Below, one piece after another: positions 33,226-44,171 of a stretch of 64,000 bases of DNA. Under the pieces are notes generated by a model. The model was not told the DNA's origin, searched no databases, and saw only the letters and a program-made list of their open reading frames with translations. This stretch comes from Bidens hawaiensis (taxonomy: Eukaryota > Streptophyta > Magnoliopsida > Asterales > Asteraceae): contig JAIQDT010006438.1 of assembly GCA_021521415.1 (NCBI GenBank), positions 62,001-126,000 on the forward strand. The letters are read 5' to 3'. The position numbers were made by a program, and so were the translations under genes. The first letter of the stretch is position 1. Each line of letters opens with the position of its first letter.

Positions 33226-36200
33226 TCCCCCTATACAATCTCTTATGCCACTTGTCCCCTTCTCCTTAAACATGCTGATGTGTCACTCATACATTCAATT
33301 TGCTGATGTGTCACATTTTAAGCAAGGGTCTCAAAAAACCGGTTCATCAATTCATCATCCGGTTCATCAATCCATTCGTTTTTTCAGAAACCCTAAAATA
33401 TATCACAAACATATCGCCTCTTCTTTTCTCTTCTCTGCCTCTTCTTATTTCTTCTCTATAAACCCTAACTCAAATCGTTGTTCATCGACGCTACTGTCGT
33501 ATTTCTCTCCATCAAATTAACCTTAGCTTCTTGATTAACATACGATTCATTTGCTTGACGAACGTTCCGCTGATTTCAAGGTACGACTCTTTCATCAAAC
33601 TTTAGATCTGCTTAATTTGTTAAGTTTTTTTTTAAATTTAATTAATATCATAATTATTTTGATTTTGATTCTGTTATGACTTCCTTGTGTTTCACTTTTT
33701 TTTATAGATTTGACAAACAATCAAAATTGAATTCTCATAGAATGATTTCATCATATCCTAACTAAGCTGTACTCGACGAACACCTAATTTCATGGTATGT
33801 ATATTTTGTCAAACTTCAGATATGGTTCAATTGTTAAGTTTTCTTGAAATTAATTAGTATCATTACTTTGATTATGTTATGACTTTCTTTTCTTTCACTT
33901 TTTGTATAGGTTTCACAAAAAAAAATGCGATGCTCATCTAATGAATCAATCAAACCCTAACTGAGTTGTGTTACGTTGGAGGCCATTATTTAGACGCGAT
34001 CACCATCGAACGTTTGGTATTGAAGTACCCTTATCATTCAAATATGTAAGTTAAAATTAAATTTTTATGTTTGAAATCTGAATAATTTTCACCAACAGTT
34101 AGCTTGTAGTTGATGTTTATTAAAACCACATCCTTGATGCATAAACATATATGATAAAACTTTTTGATCTTTTATGGTTAATTGCAAAAATAATTACCAA
34201 GTATATTATGACATTTTCATTTATAAAGCTAAAACTTTGATGGTTTTCTGGCCTAAAATAAAATTCATACCAATGTTGCTTACCTTTTATTATTTAGTAA
34301 ATATTATTAAACTTAAAGCAAATATCAAAACTGATTCATACCCATGATCAAAAACTTAAAGGTCAGAATCTACACGAGATCTCAAGTCGAAAGCGAACTC
34401 GAAGTCACGAAGAAAGATTATTTACAAGCTGCAATCGCGATCTCAACTTCAAACAAAATGGTTGCGGTTCTAAAACTATTGGATTGGTATGCTTGATTTT
34501 GCTAAAGATATAGAGTCATCACTAAATTGGGTATGGCTTCAATTACCACATAATATTTCTTAATTTTTGTTGAAAAACATTAACTGTAAAGAGTTACTCA
34601 TTAGTTTAGTCGTTAATTTATTCTTAATTTGTGTGCTTATTTTTTCAAACTTTCATTCTTGATCTCCACATATTATGAAAAAATAAAGCCCATGATTTCA
34701 ATTTGCAATTATAAAACAAAAATTGTTTTTGTTTTGTCCGGTTTTTAAAGGTTTGGTTCAGTTTTCCAGTTTTTGTTACATGAAATACCGAAATCGAACC
34801 GATAACTCGGCTGTTTAAACGATTTGGTTTAAGTCAATTTCACAATGACTTTGGTTTGGTTTAAGTTTTTTTTCAGTCTTTTAATTAATTTAATAAACAT
34901 AAATCAGTAACAAAAACTGGGTTTTTTTCAGTTTGTAAAGGTTTGGTTCGGTTTTCCAGTTTTCGGTACATGAAAATCCGAAACTGAACCGAAAACTCGG
35001 TTGTTTGAAAAACCATAAACTATCTGTTAGGGTTTGACTGAACCGAAAACTCGGTTGTTTGAACCGATAACTCGGCTGTTTAAACGATTTGGTTTAAGTC
35101 AATTTTTACAATGACTTTGGTTTGGTTTAAGGTTTTTTTTTCAGTCTTTTAATTAATTTAATAAACATAAATCAATAACAAAAACTTGGTTTTTTTCCGT
35201 TTGTAAAGGTTTGGTTCGGTTTTCCAGTTTTTGGTACATGAAAATCCGAAAATTAACCGAAAACTCGGTTGTTTGAAAAACCATAAACTATCTGTTATTC
35301 AATAACAATAAAAAAAAAAGATTTATGTTTTAATATATTTTAATTTCAGGAACTCAAGCTTTCATCCCGAGACGTTTCGAGTTGACCCATAACGCAATGT
35401 TATGTATTTTCATGCCCATATGGCTTCTCCTCATGCTTGGGATGTTGATCGTTGGTTCCCTTGCTCAAGTAATTGTCTTTATATGTTTATACAAATTTTG
35501 GTTTTGGGTTACTAAAATGTTCGGTTTTCAATTTTCACAACGAATTTGGCTTGGTTTAAGTTTTTTTCAGTTTCAGTTATTTCGCCTTTTCAGTCTTTTA
35601 ATAAATTTATAAAATAAAACTCAATGTCAAAAAAATGTTGTTTTTTTGTTTTTAAAGGTTTGGTTCAGTTCAATTTAAAGGTATGACTTTTTTACACACA
35701 TATCCATGTTTTCAAGACCTTACACAAAAAAAGTATAAAACTTTACCCTAAACACTTCAAATTTTATATATATATATACTGGTTTCTTAAATAGCTTTAC
35801 AATTTATATACATTTCTCAATAAATCTGCTTTTTTGTTTTGTTACACTATATAATTAAGAAATTTATATTTAAATTATTGTTTGTTTAGACATCTATTTA
35901 TATTCTTTCTTTGTTGTAATAGTTTATAAACAACTTTGAATCTTTATTCCATCTCCAGATTTATAAAATAAGTGTTTGTTTAAAAAAAATATATCAATTT
36001 TGCTTTCTTTCTTAAAGTTTCTTTTACACACAAATTTAAAATTCAACATTAACATTCATCTCTTTTGTGTTTACATAAATGATAAATCTGAATCTGAGTT
36101 TGAATTCCCCATACATATAAAACCTCAAATGAGACAACATAAATTATAGTTTTTGAGGTTTCTAACTTCAATAAATTTTAATTTTTGGTCAACTATTACA

Positions 36201-36963
36201 TGTCTACTATTCAAACATTTTCTAGACTTTACACCAAATAAGTAAAAAAGTTAATACCCTAAAAACTTAACACATTCTTCATGTATGCAGTCATCCTTCA
36301 AATAACTTCAATTCATTTTTCAAAATCTGCTTTTCTGTTTTGTTACAATCAATGAGGTTTTAACTTTATATAGGGGGGTCTGCTTTTCTCTTTTGTATAT
36401 CCTGAACTTCAAATATAATTTCCTAATGTTGTGAAAATTCATGAAAGCAGGCGTGTTAGAGGATGGTGATGAATGCAACTTTCAATACGACTGCAATGAA
36501 GTATCTAGGTTGGTTTCAAAAGTTCTTCATTGAAGGAAATTAGACAACTGATGTATAAATGAATGTGGAAAAGAAAAGTTTGTTTTGCTTATCGTCAAGA
36601 CAAGTTTGAATGGTTTGTTTTTACGGTTTGATGTATTCAGTTGAAACATCTTTTGACTTTGTTGTGTTGAATGTTCATAATATGGTTTTAACACTTATAT
36701 GTTAATGTATTTATTGTTTTAGCTTTTGATTAGAAAATCAATATTTCTTAATGTAACTCTTATCAATGTTATTTTTGCTTTTTTTTAATGAATTTGATTC
36801 CAACATTGACAAATCTTCTTATTAGTGACTTCATTTGTGATTTACTTTTTTATCTTAACATAAATCCTTATTAAAGTATAATATCAAATTTAATGTATTA
36901 TATTATATTTTTATTTTTACATTTTCTTTTTTTACCCGTGTATCACACGGGCATTTAACCTAG
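33226..36963 (+). mobile_element. Non-autonomous Helitron, 3.7 kb, in tRNase Z intron 1
   Basis: The 5' end is TCCCCCTATAC after A. The 3' end is CTAG (36960-36963) before T, preceded by the hairpin CCCGTG-TATCA-CACGGG at 36935-36951 and eight spacer bases. This is the classical Helitron end structure. Flanks ...TTTTACAAA and TATACAAATAATTAAAATG join to match the uninterrupted paralogous sequence at about 37525-37555, an empty site. No Rep/helicase frame is present. 33245-33580 looks like a captured 5' UTR/intron border (CT-rich, ending GATTTCAAGGTACGA). The interior has several short blocks that could be captured exons but none is identifiable. Confidence 0.85.
34751..35300. repeat. Tandem/partial repeats inside the Helitron
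   Basis: The block GTTTGGTTC(A/G)GTTTTCCAGTT occurs at 34751, 34941 and 35209, with further CCGAAAACTCGGTTGTTTG and GATTTGGTTTAAGTCAATTT pieces repeated between. Unit spacing is irregular. Confidence 0.8.
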
Positions 36964-37140
36964 TATACAAATAATTAAAATGTATATAAATTTATTCATA
37001 AATAATAAACGAGCTGAGCCCACGCCGAGCTCCAGCTTCAAAAATCAACTACGAGCCAAGCTCAAGCTTTAAAATTTGCGCCCATGGTACACAAATTACA
37101 AATCTAATTACCATTATTCAAACAATCTTGATCAACATAT

Positions 37141-37185
37141 ACCTGAACATAGAAATGGTATTAACAGGATTAAGTCTTCTATATT
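37141..37185 (-). repeat. Duplicated fragment of tRNase Z exon 1 end (middle copy)
   Basis: ACCTGAACATAGAAATGGTA and TTAACAGGATTAAGTCTTCT repeat the exon 1 end at 37646-37692, including a usable splice donor (CAG followed by GTATAT on the minus strand). The flanks repeat the same GAGCCGAGCT-rich sequence. Confidence 0.85.
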
Positions 37186-37711
37186 AACAACACATTATTG
37201 AACATTCACGAACACTATTGAACGAACATAGCTTTTGGTTTTGCCCGTTCATTTATCAAACAAACGAGCATAAACGTACTTCGCGTCCAACAGTTTAAGA
37301 TTAGGATTGTCACTAAAAAACTTTAATGCACAAACAAACACGCTACCGAAACACACATGGCCTCTGTCCATCTTTGTTCATTTAGTTAATCGAACAATTT
37401 TGCTTGTTCAAGTTCGTCCATTTATTAAACGAATGAACATAAACGAACTTCCGCCAAAAGTTCAGTCCGTTTACGGCCCTACGTATGGCACACAAGCTTG
37501 AGCCGAGCTTAGACTCATTTAAATTCTTTTACAAAATATACAAATAATTAAAATGCATATAAACTAATTCATATATAATAAACAATTAATGAGCCAAGCT
37601 CGAGCTTTAAAATAAACAGCATTTGCATAGTGTTAATAAACAGATACCTGAACATAAGAAATGGTATTAACAGGATTAAGTCTTCTAACTTTCAACTTCA
37701 AGTCTTTAGGC

Positions 37712-37768
<57 letters not shown>
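37712..37768. repeat. (TTA)19 microsatellite in tRNase Z exon 1
   Basis: On the minus strand this encodes an uninterrupted run of 18 asparagines between the basic N-terminus and the NTISYVQ segment. Confidence 0.95.
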
Positions 37769-37770
<2 letters not shown>

Positions 37771-38352
37771 CTCTGTTCTTCTCTTATTAAACCCAGCTCC
37801 AAGCTTCTTGCTTTCTTCCACTTCATTAGTAGACATTTTTCTATGAAAATTCAATGATTTTAAATTCTTTTTGTTGGGTTTGCTTGATGTAAGGCAAGTG
37901 ACAAATGGGTATGAATAGAAGATAGTTTTTTTTGGGTTTAACTTGGAGATCATTCCTTTCATTATATAGAAACATAGATATTACATCAACATAGCAGGTA
38001 GGCGGGCAACAAGCTGCGCCGCCACCCCTTTCTGAATTGCAAACCCTAACTTGCTAAAGACATACCCCTGCCCCTTTGGAGTCGACACATTGCTATGCAC
38101 AACCCGTTGGACCCTGGTTAGGAAACGGATTCCGGTGCCAAGGAGCCAAAGGTATCAAAAGCCAGAGGGACAAAAACATGTTGGTTCTCTTCGCAATTGG
38201 GTTTTAACTTTAAAGATGGAAGAAATAATGAGAAGTGGCGAAGGTTTGTAATTGTGTAATTCATTGCCGGAAGGAACCCTACAAGAGGGTTTAAGTTGGT
38301 TAGTGAGTTGGTTGGTTGGTTTCAAGTTAATTGATTGATTCATTGGTTACAT

Positions 38353-38644
38353 GTAGAGGTGCACAGGTTGAAACCGGCTCGGTTTGGTCAACAAAAGTTA
38401 AAATCGGTTTATGATTGGTTTTAGTTTGGATTGATACCGGTTCTTGACAAGGTTACGATCGGTTTCAGTTCGGGTTTTAACCGGTTTTGGTTCGGTTAAC
38501 CAGTTTGGAACCGGTTTCGGGTTCCGAACCTACGGTTTCAATCAGTTCCAAATCGGTTTCTACATAATTGATTTTAGACTGGTTCGATTTTGGTTTGATT
38601 TTCTGGTCGGTTTGGTTAACCGATTCTTGTGCCCACCTGTAATT
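38353..38644. mobile_element. hAT-like MITE rich in ACCGGTT motifs
   Basis: Left end GTAGAGGTGCACAGG and right end GTGCCCACCTGTAATT form an imperfect inverted repeat. GGTTACAT (38345-38352) and AGTTACAT (38645-38652) are an 8-bp duplication with one mismatch. The interior is filled with GAACCGGTTT-like repeats. Confidence 0.75.
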
Positions 38645-38872
38645 AGTTACATCTATTGGTTTTCGTTTATAGGTGTACTCGCGTATATTAGTTTGGTCTT
38701 GTTTTTTTTCTTTTGGTTTATTTTGTTTGTAAGTTTTTGGGCTCCTAGCTAGTATCTTAAGAGGTTTATGTTTTGGTTTTAATACATTCAGCCAATCAAA
38801 AAACATCAATTGGGTTTGTTGTAGCCATGACTAATAAGTTATCAGTAATGTATCATAATATAAAGACAAGAA

Positions 38873-38944
38873 GCTGGAATAGATCAGTTGGTTAGAGCGT
38901 GTGGCTGTTCCACAAGGTCGGAGGTTCAAGCCCTTCTTCTAGCG
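38873..38944 (+). pseudogene. tRNA-Asn(GTT)-like pseudogene
   Basis: A 72-nt cloverleaf-like sequence: acceptor GCTGGAA pairs with TTCTAGC; D-arm GATC...GAGC has one mismatch; anticodon stem TGTGG/CCACA; T-arm GGAGG-TTCAAGC-CCTTC. The anticodon loop is CTGTT, five bases instead of seven: GTT is kept but the two bases 3' of it are missing. From memory, plant tRNA-Asn has CTGTTAA here. The short loop should prevent normal decoding. Confidence 0.85.
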
Positions 38945-39509
38945 GTTTTACAATTTATTTTTAACAAAGTTCATTATTGTTTTTAAATAACTACACGCCC
39001 CGAACCCCACACGAAAATACAGTTTTTGGGTCGCCTAAGACAACCCATTTTAAGAAACAGGCCAGGTTTGAGCGGTAACGTTTTGTGCTCGGGTTTTCAA
39101 CAATAAAAATTTGTAAAGTGTTTTCGAGTATATGATATTATTTTTTTAATTAATTACAAAGGTAAAATACGAGTATACGACCCAAATACACTGTCGTGCT
39201 GGTTTTTCAAAGAATGAAGGATTATACTTAAAATTTTTAACAATGACAAAAATAAAATGCAACCTAAATGGCTAAATACACTTTAATGCATGTTTATAAG
39301 ATAATGTAATACACTTAAAAGATTACATTATTACTAACAAAATGAAGGGGGTAAAATAGTAAACAAAAATATCTAGACCTTAACAAAAAGACCAAAAAAC
39401 CACTTGTTGCATGTGCATTCCCATATCAACACACCAAAGATAAGATGCATAATAACCACATGTCTACACACACAAACTTATAATGTTTTATCTAACAACA
39501 ACCTTGTAA

Positions 39510-40642
39510 ATGGGCACAATTCAACCCATGAATACTTATAACATATCCTCTTTCTCCCACTCTTGTTGTTACAATTTCAAAACCACCATTCAAAAACCTT
39601 ACACCAAAACACATGGCTACTCGAGGCCTACCATCCGAGCCATGACCACGGTTCGTGATGGTCAACCTGAAGTCGCACCGTCTCAAGAACCGCCTTCTGT
39701 CAGTTTAGCATTTGTTAGTGTAAGTCATGACTCATTAACATTAATAATATCATATTTATTAATCCACATTGTTGGTTACTAAATACTAAATTCTTCTAGA
39801 TGATATATTTTTTTTACATACAAAATATTTCAGTCTGTGTTGTTACCCGATGGAACGCCCGATGTACATTTTAGAACCGCTACGGGTGGACAGAAACTAA
39901 GGGATATAATGCTGGATACAAATATCGAATTATACGGACCATATGTAATGTTATTTGCTTTCAATCCATTTTTGTATAATAGTATGTATAATGTACTTAA
40001 TATGTAACATTACCGAATATCTTTCTATTAAAATTCAGTCTAGACCTTTACTAAATTGCGCGGGAGGAGGAACATGTGGGACTTGCATGGTGGAGGTATT
40101 TAAATATTTGATCATAGTAAAGATAATCCGAATTTTAATAAGATTGTAGCGTTGATTTGTGTTTAATTTTGATTATTATGTTAGGTTATCGAAGGGAAGG
40201 AGTTGCTTAGTCCACGAACGGATAAAGAAAAAGAGAAACTCAATCGGGTATGACAAACTATAAGTTCTATAACCAATGTTTTCAGTACCAGACCAGACAG
40301 CAAACAGTTGACGTTTTAAATAATATGAAAATATTTTATGTTCGGTGTGAATTTGAAACTTTTGTAAGTATTAAGATTTTAATAAATAAAATTTGTGTGG
40401 TGTGAACTGTAGAACCCGAAGAACTGGAGACTGGCTTGTCAGACGACCGTTGGGAAACCAGATTCCACTGGCCTGGTTAGTAGCGTAACTAATTATAATT
40501 ATGGGTTCGGTTTTTTTTAATAAGGATTTATGACGGATTAAGGGAAACTTGGTTTACGAAAATGCAGGTTGTGATTCAACAACTACCGGAATGGAAAGGG
40601 CATGAATGGACACTTGGAAAAGTACCTCCTCCGGAATCTTGA
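39510..40642 (+). CDS. PNSB3: Photosynthetic NDH subcomplex B subunit 3 (PnsB3/NDF4), ferredoxin-like
   Basis: Six exons with GT-AG borders: 39510-39719, 39834-39944, 40039-40095, 40185-40247, 40413-40475 and 40568-40642, 579 nt in all, encoding 192 residues. The protein belongs to the chloroplast NAD(P)H dehydrogenase-like complex used in cyclic electron flow around photosystem I. Residues 1 to about 45 are Ser/Thr/Lys-rich and acid-poor, a chloroplast transit peptide. The mature part has SVLLPDGTPDVHFRTATGG, DIMLDTNIELYGPY and a 2Fe-2S-type site with Cys114, Cys120, Cys123 (C-X5-C-X2-C) and Cys156 in RLACQT. It ends QLPEWKGHEWTLG. The X5 spacing differs from the X4 of ordinary ferredoxins, as in the Arabidopsis homologue (At3g16250, from memory). 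No lesion seen. Confidence 0.93.
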
Positions 40643-42223
40643 TTTTGTTGTTTAACAATTTCTTGATATGTAATGTTGTAAATGATGAGCATGAGTATGG
40701 TTATAGTGTTGTAATATTGGGACTTTCTTGAATACTATAAAGGCAAATCCAAAACTAGTTGAAATATGTTTCGGGCCAGCTTAGGACCGGGCTTTACATG
40801 TCTATTTGCGGAGCTTGGGACTAACATGCCTAGTCCTGATTATGCCAAGTCTTACTAGGTGTAGACGTGTAGTCTTTATTATCGGAATGTGCCTGACTTT
40901 AGCCGATTGCCATAGGTCCCAATCCGGACTATGAGAATTCTAGCTTAGGCCGGTTGGTTTAAAGACCGTTCATGTGCTAAGAGCCTAAGCTGGTTGTCTG
41001 AACTTGGGACCAACCAATATTTCGGGGCATAATCGGAATGGGCCTGGTTTTGGCCCATTGCCAGTGGGCCCTCAACCGTTGAAATAAAAGAAAAGGACTA
41101 TGAGAATCCACCAAGCCCATGGGTATATAAGCCCATTGGCAAAAGAAGGGGTATATCTCAAGTTGAGGAGTTAGAAAATTCAATCTTGCCATTAAAAGTT
41201 TAATTGTAATAATATATTTCAAACTTTTGCATAGTTTAATAAATAACAAGGACACAATAAGTAGAAAATTTAATTTGATAAATGTTTTAAAGAACAAAAC
41301 TACAAATAAAAAGCTGTAACGTAATTTAGCAATTTGAATTTTAGTTTTATAAACTAGCTGTGATTGAACATTTGAACCTAACTAAGCTTTGCCTGCTGCC
41401 TAGCATGTCTTGTAACTAGCCTTTTCAAACAAACCTCATATTATTGGGCTTTTTGAGGGCCTCTTCATGGTTAATAGAAGAAAAAATAACCCCTTAAATA
41501 TGAAGTTAGCTTTTTAATTTTTTTTTTCAAAATTCGAAAATCTTTTATAGAAATAAGTGATTGTATGACTTAGTGTTTTTAATACGAAGGGTGTAAATGA
41601 GCAAAGCCGAACTCAAGCTCACATAAGATTTTGGCTAGCTATGTCGTTTATTTTTATTTTCGACTCCTGTTTCAGTCTATTATTATTTACCACTATTTAA
41701 TTATTTTATTTGTATGCATGTATAATTATAGTTTTACATAGCACAACATATAATAAAAAAACTTGTTTATTTTAACAAACTATATCGTATTAATAAACAA
41801 TATTATGTTTAAATGAGTCTCGTGTAGGATCACTAGCCTAGTTAAGCTCGCTATATGAAACTCGGTCTCAAACTCATTTATCTATTTATTAAGAAACTAA
41901 TTAGAAATTGACATGAATTTAAATTTTTGCTAGAAAACTTGGAAGAGATTGAACATATTACATATCCCACACGTTGTAATCACATGCATAGCCCACCACT
42001 CACCGTGTCTGTTTTCTTTTAACTTAATCGAAAAAAACAACCCAAAGAAAGCCCATAATACCCTACCAAACAAAACTACACACTCACTTGCAAAAGAAAA
42101 CAATAACTGGATAGATTACTCATAGAGTGAAAATAAAACAAATAACTTGTCTTTCTTTTTTACTCTTACAATTAAAAGAGCCTGAAATCATAATATTCAA
42201 CACATAACAAAAGCATTGGAAAT
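40643..42223. other. Intergenic region between PNSB3 and TIP2
   Basis: No gene found. A block at 40790-41130 has repeated GGCCGG/TTGGGACCAA-type words suggesting a decayed transposon, and 41590-41880 carries CCGAACTCAAGCTC-type repeat fragments. Confidence 0.45.
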
Positions 42224-43399
42224 CTAGTAATCATTGGTGAGGGGAATATGTTCATTAGAAATGAACACGTTCGGGTAAATAGCTCCGGCTAAGCCACCGC
42301 CAATGAGGGGTCCAACCCAGTAGATCCAGTGTCCTGAGAAGTTAAAGCTAGCCACAGCAGGCCCAAAAGATCGGGCCGGGTTCATTGACCCACCCGAGAA
42401 TGGGCCTGCTGCCAAGATATTAGCACCAACGATGAACCCAATTGCAATAGGAGCAATTGTGCCCAATGCACCCTTCTTAGGGTCACATGCAGTCGCGTAA
42501 ACAGTGTACACTAAAGCGAATGTGATAATAATTTCGAAAACCACCCCTTGAAGTGCCCCCACTCCTGCTCCAACAGCGTGTATAGGGACAGCCAATATAA
42601 AATTATGAAAACACCATTTAGAAATTCATTTAATTACGAAAATACCACTGCGGCAAGATGAATTATTTTTTTTTACCAGGCCTCCAGTGACGAAACTAAG
42701 AAGGAAGCATGCGACAGTTGAGCCAAGGAGTTGGGCAATCCAGTAGAATAACCCTGTTCTGACAGTGATTTGGCCACCAACGGCCAATCCAAAGGTGACA
42801 GCTGGGTTTACATGGCCACCAGAGATGTTGGCGGCAATAGAAACCGCCACAAATAAGGCAAGTCCATGGCAAAGTGCGACCGCTACCAGACCAGGTGGAT
42901 CTAGAGCAGCATTAGCCGTTAATTTGGCTGTCACAAAATAAAGTAAATATAAGTTATAATGTTCATGAAGATTTTAATATTGTATTATTGGTCAGTATTT
43001 AAAAGGTTACAATTGAGCATAAATAATTAAATACAAAAGTATCTAACTAATACAATCTTTTATGTATATAGAAGACATAATTATAACATGATAAATTTTA
43101 AACACAAATAATGGCTAGTAATTACTTTTTCTATCGTGGATAACAAATAGAGATAGTAAAAGTAGCGTTTTATTTAACAGAACTTTGTTTATATCATAGC
43201 TTTTGCTACTTTCATTATTATAAAAGTTGTCTAAAAAATGACCATGTGATAATGTGAAGTATTAAAGTATACCATAAGCGATGGCTGAGCCGAAAGCCGC
43301 GAAGACGAAGAGCAAGGTAGAGATGAACTCAGCAATGTAGGCCTTGATGGAGCTAGAGCTGAAAGAGTCATCAAAGCTACCAAAGGCAATTGCAGGCAT
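42224..43399 (-). CDS. TIP2-1: Tonoplast intrinsic protein TIP2 (delta-TIP aquaporin)
   Basis: Exons 43273-43399, 42677-42927 and 42224-42592 encode 248 residues. TIP2 channels conduct water and ammonia/urea across the vacuolar membrane. Six hydrophobic helices and both pore motifs are present: HVNPAV (Asn83-Ala85) and SMNPAR (Asn197-Arg200). His63 (ALCHGLALF), Gly and Arg200 fit the TIP2 selectivity filter. The start [13 protein letters not shown] and the end EHIPLTNDY are typical of delta-TIPs. Intron 1 (345 bp) is canonical. Intron 2 (about 84 bp, 42593-42676) has a GT donor, but the expected acceptor just before codon 127 reads ATATTG, with no AG. Upstream AG (after CTTGCCGC) and downstream AGs would break the frame, so the gene may be mis-spliced or use a non-canonical site. 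Confidence 0.9.
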
Positions 43400-43474
43400 T
43401 TTGGTAGAGGTATTGAGGTAAATATAACTAATAAATTATGAGTTCACTTTGGAAAGAATAGGAGACAGAAAGAG

Positions 43475-43484
43475 CCTTTATATA
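43475..43484 (-). promoter_or_regulatory. TATA box of TIP2
   Basis: TATATAAAGG on the minus strand, about 80 bp upstream of the ATG at 43399. Confidence 0.65.
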
Positions 43485-43534
43485 CTAGAGGTTAACAATA
43501 ATGATGACGTGGATATAATATGAATCCACCTCTA

Positions 43535-44171
43535 TCTATTCTAATAAAGTAAAATAATTATGACACATGTTAGTTTGTGGTTAATCCTCACAATGTTTTT
43601 TCCTCCAAAATTAATATATGGCATATATCAATAATTATTCACTTTCTCTTTACACTATATTTATATTATATCTAATTAAATTATTCACTTTTCTTTTAAA
43701 CTCTATTTGTATTATATCTATACACTTTTATATAAATAAATATTTACATATTATACTAATGTACATTGTTAGAATATATTCCATCAACAGAAGAGAAATG
43801 ATTATGGCGGGAATTTGATAGTGAAAATTAACATCAGAATGTCATGTGTTCAGAATTATTTTCTTTTATTAGTATAGGTAGATAAGACTGTTGTAATAGT
43901 TGAACAACAATGTCTTTTTTGTCTATGGTCGGGTATGGAATGTATAACATTTTTGTGAAAGATTTTAGCAATATTATTATATACCGATGGTAGAACAATT
44001 CATTCTCAATTTAAAATTCAAATATATTTGATGACATAAATTGACTATTTGTAATACATTTTTTTTACATAATATAAAAAGACCTAATTATATTTTTTTA
44101 TTTGTTTTAAATTATTCATTGTAATTCATACATTAATTTATCCCATATAACACACGAGTTTCTAAAGCTAG
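43535..44171 (+). mobile_element. Small non-autonomous Helitron next to the TIP2 promoter
   Basis: The 5' end TCTATTCTAATAAAGTAAAA after A, with a nearby ATGACACATG, is typical of plant Helitrons. The 3' end is CTAG before T at 44172, preceded by a worn hairpin region (CCCATATAACACACGAG). 637 bp, non-coding. It begins only about 50 bp upstream of the TIP2 TATA box. Confidence 0.6.

Larger units (their letters stand above)
28728..37962 (-). pseudogene. TRZ4: Long-form tRNase Z (ELAC2-type, TRZ4-like), multiply frameshifted
   Basis: Family role: endonuclease removing 3' trailers from pre-tRNA in nucleus or mitochondria. Exons: 37648-37962, 32680-32769, 32549-32593, 32417-32471, 32293-32336, 31841-32206, 31500-31758, 31279-31405, 31137-31187, about 30391-30764, 29623-30260, 28728-29049. 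The N-terminus (MKGMISKLNPKKTIFYSYPF) is basic and could be a mitochondrial presequence. The N-half shows NAGEGLQRF and the degenerate motif FLSRVCSETAGGLPG. The C-half shows [28 protein letters not shown] and the catalytic SHIHADHHTGL. Lesions: a 1-base loss near 31595 giving TAA; no AG at the start of exon 10; frame changes near 30670 and 30590; one extra T near 29800; a 42-bp insertion near 29680-29721; and a 4-base duplication near 29017. Probably a pseudogene; some single-base shifts could be sequencing error. Confidence 0.88.

Noticed and set aside
37630..37962. Plus-strand poly-Ile and poly-Leu frames
   Set aside because: Products of the TTA microsatellite in other frames; the minus strand holds the real tRNase Z exon.
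38873..38944. Functional tRNA-Asn
   Set aside because: Five-base anticodon loop and a D-stem mismatch.
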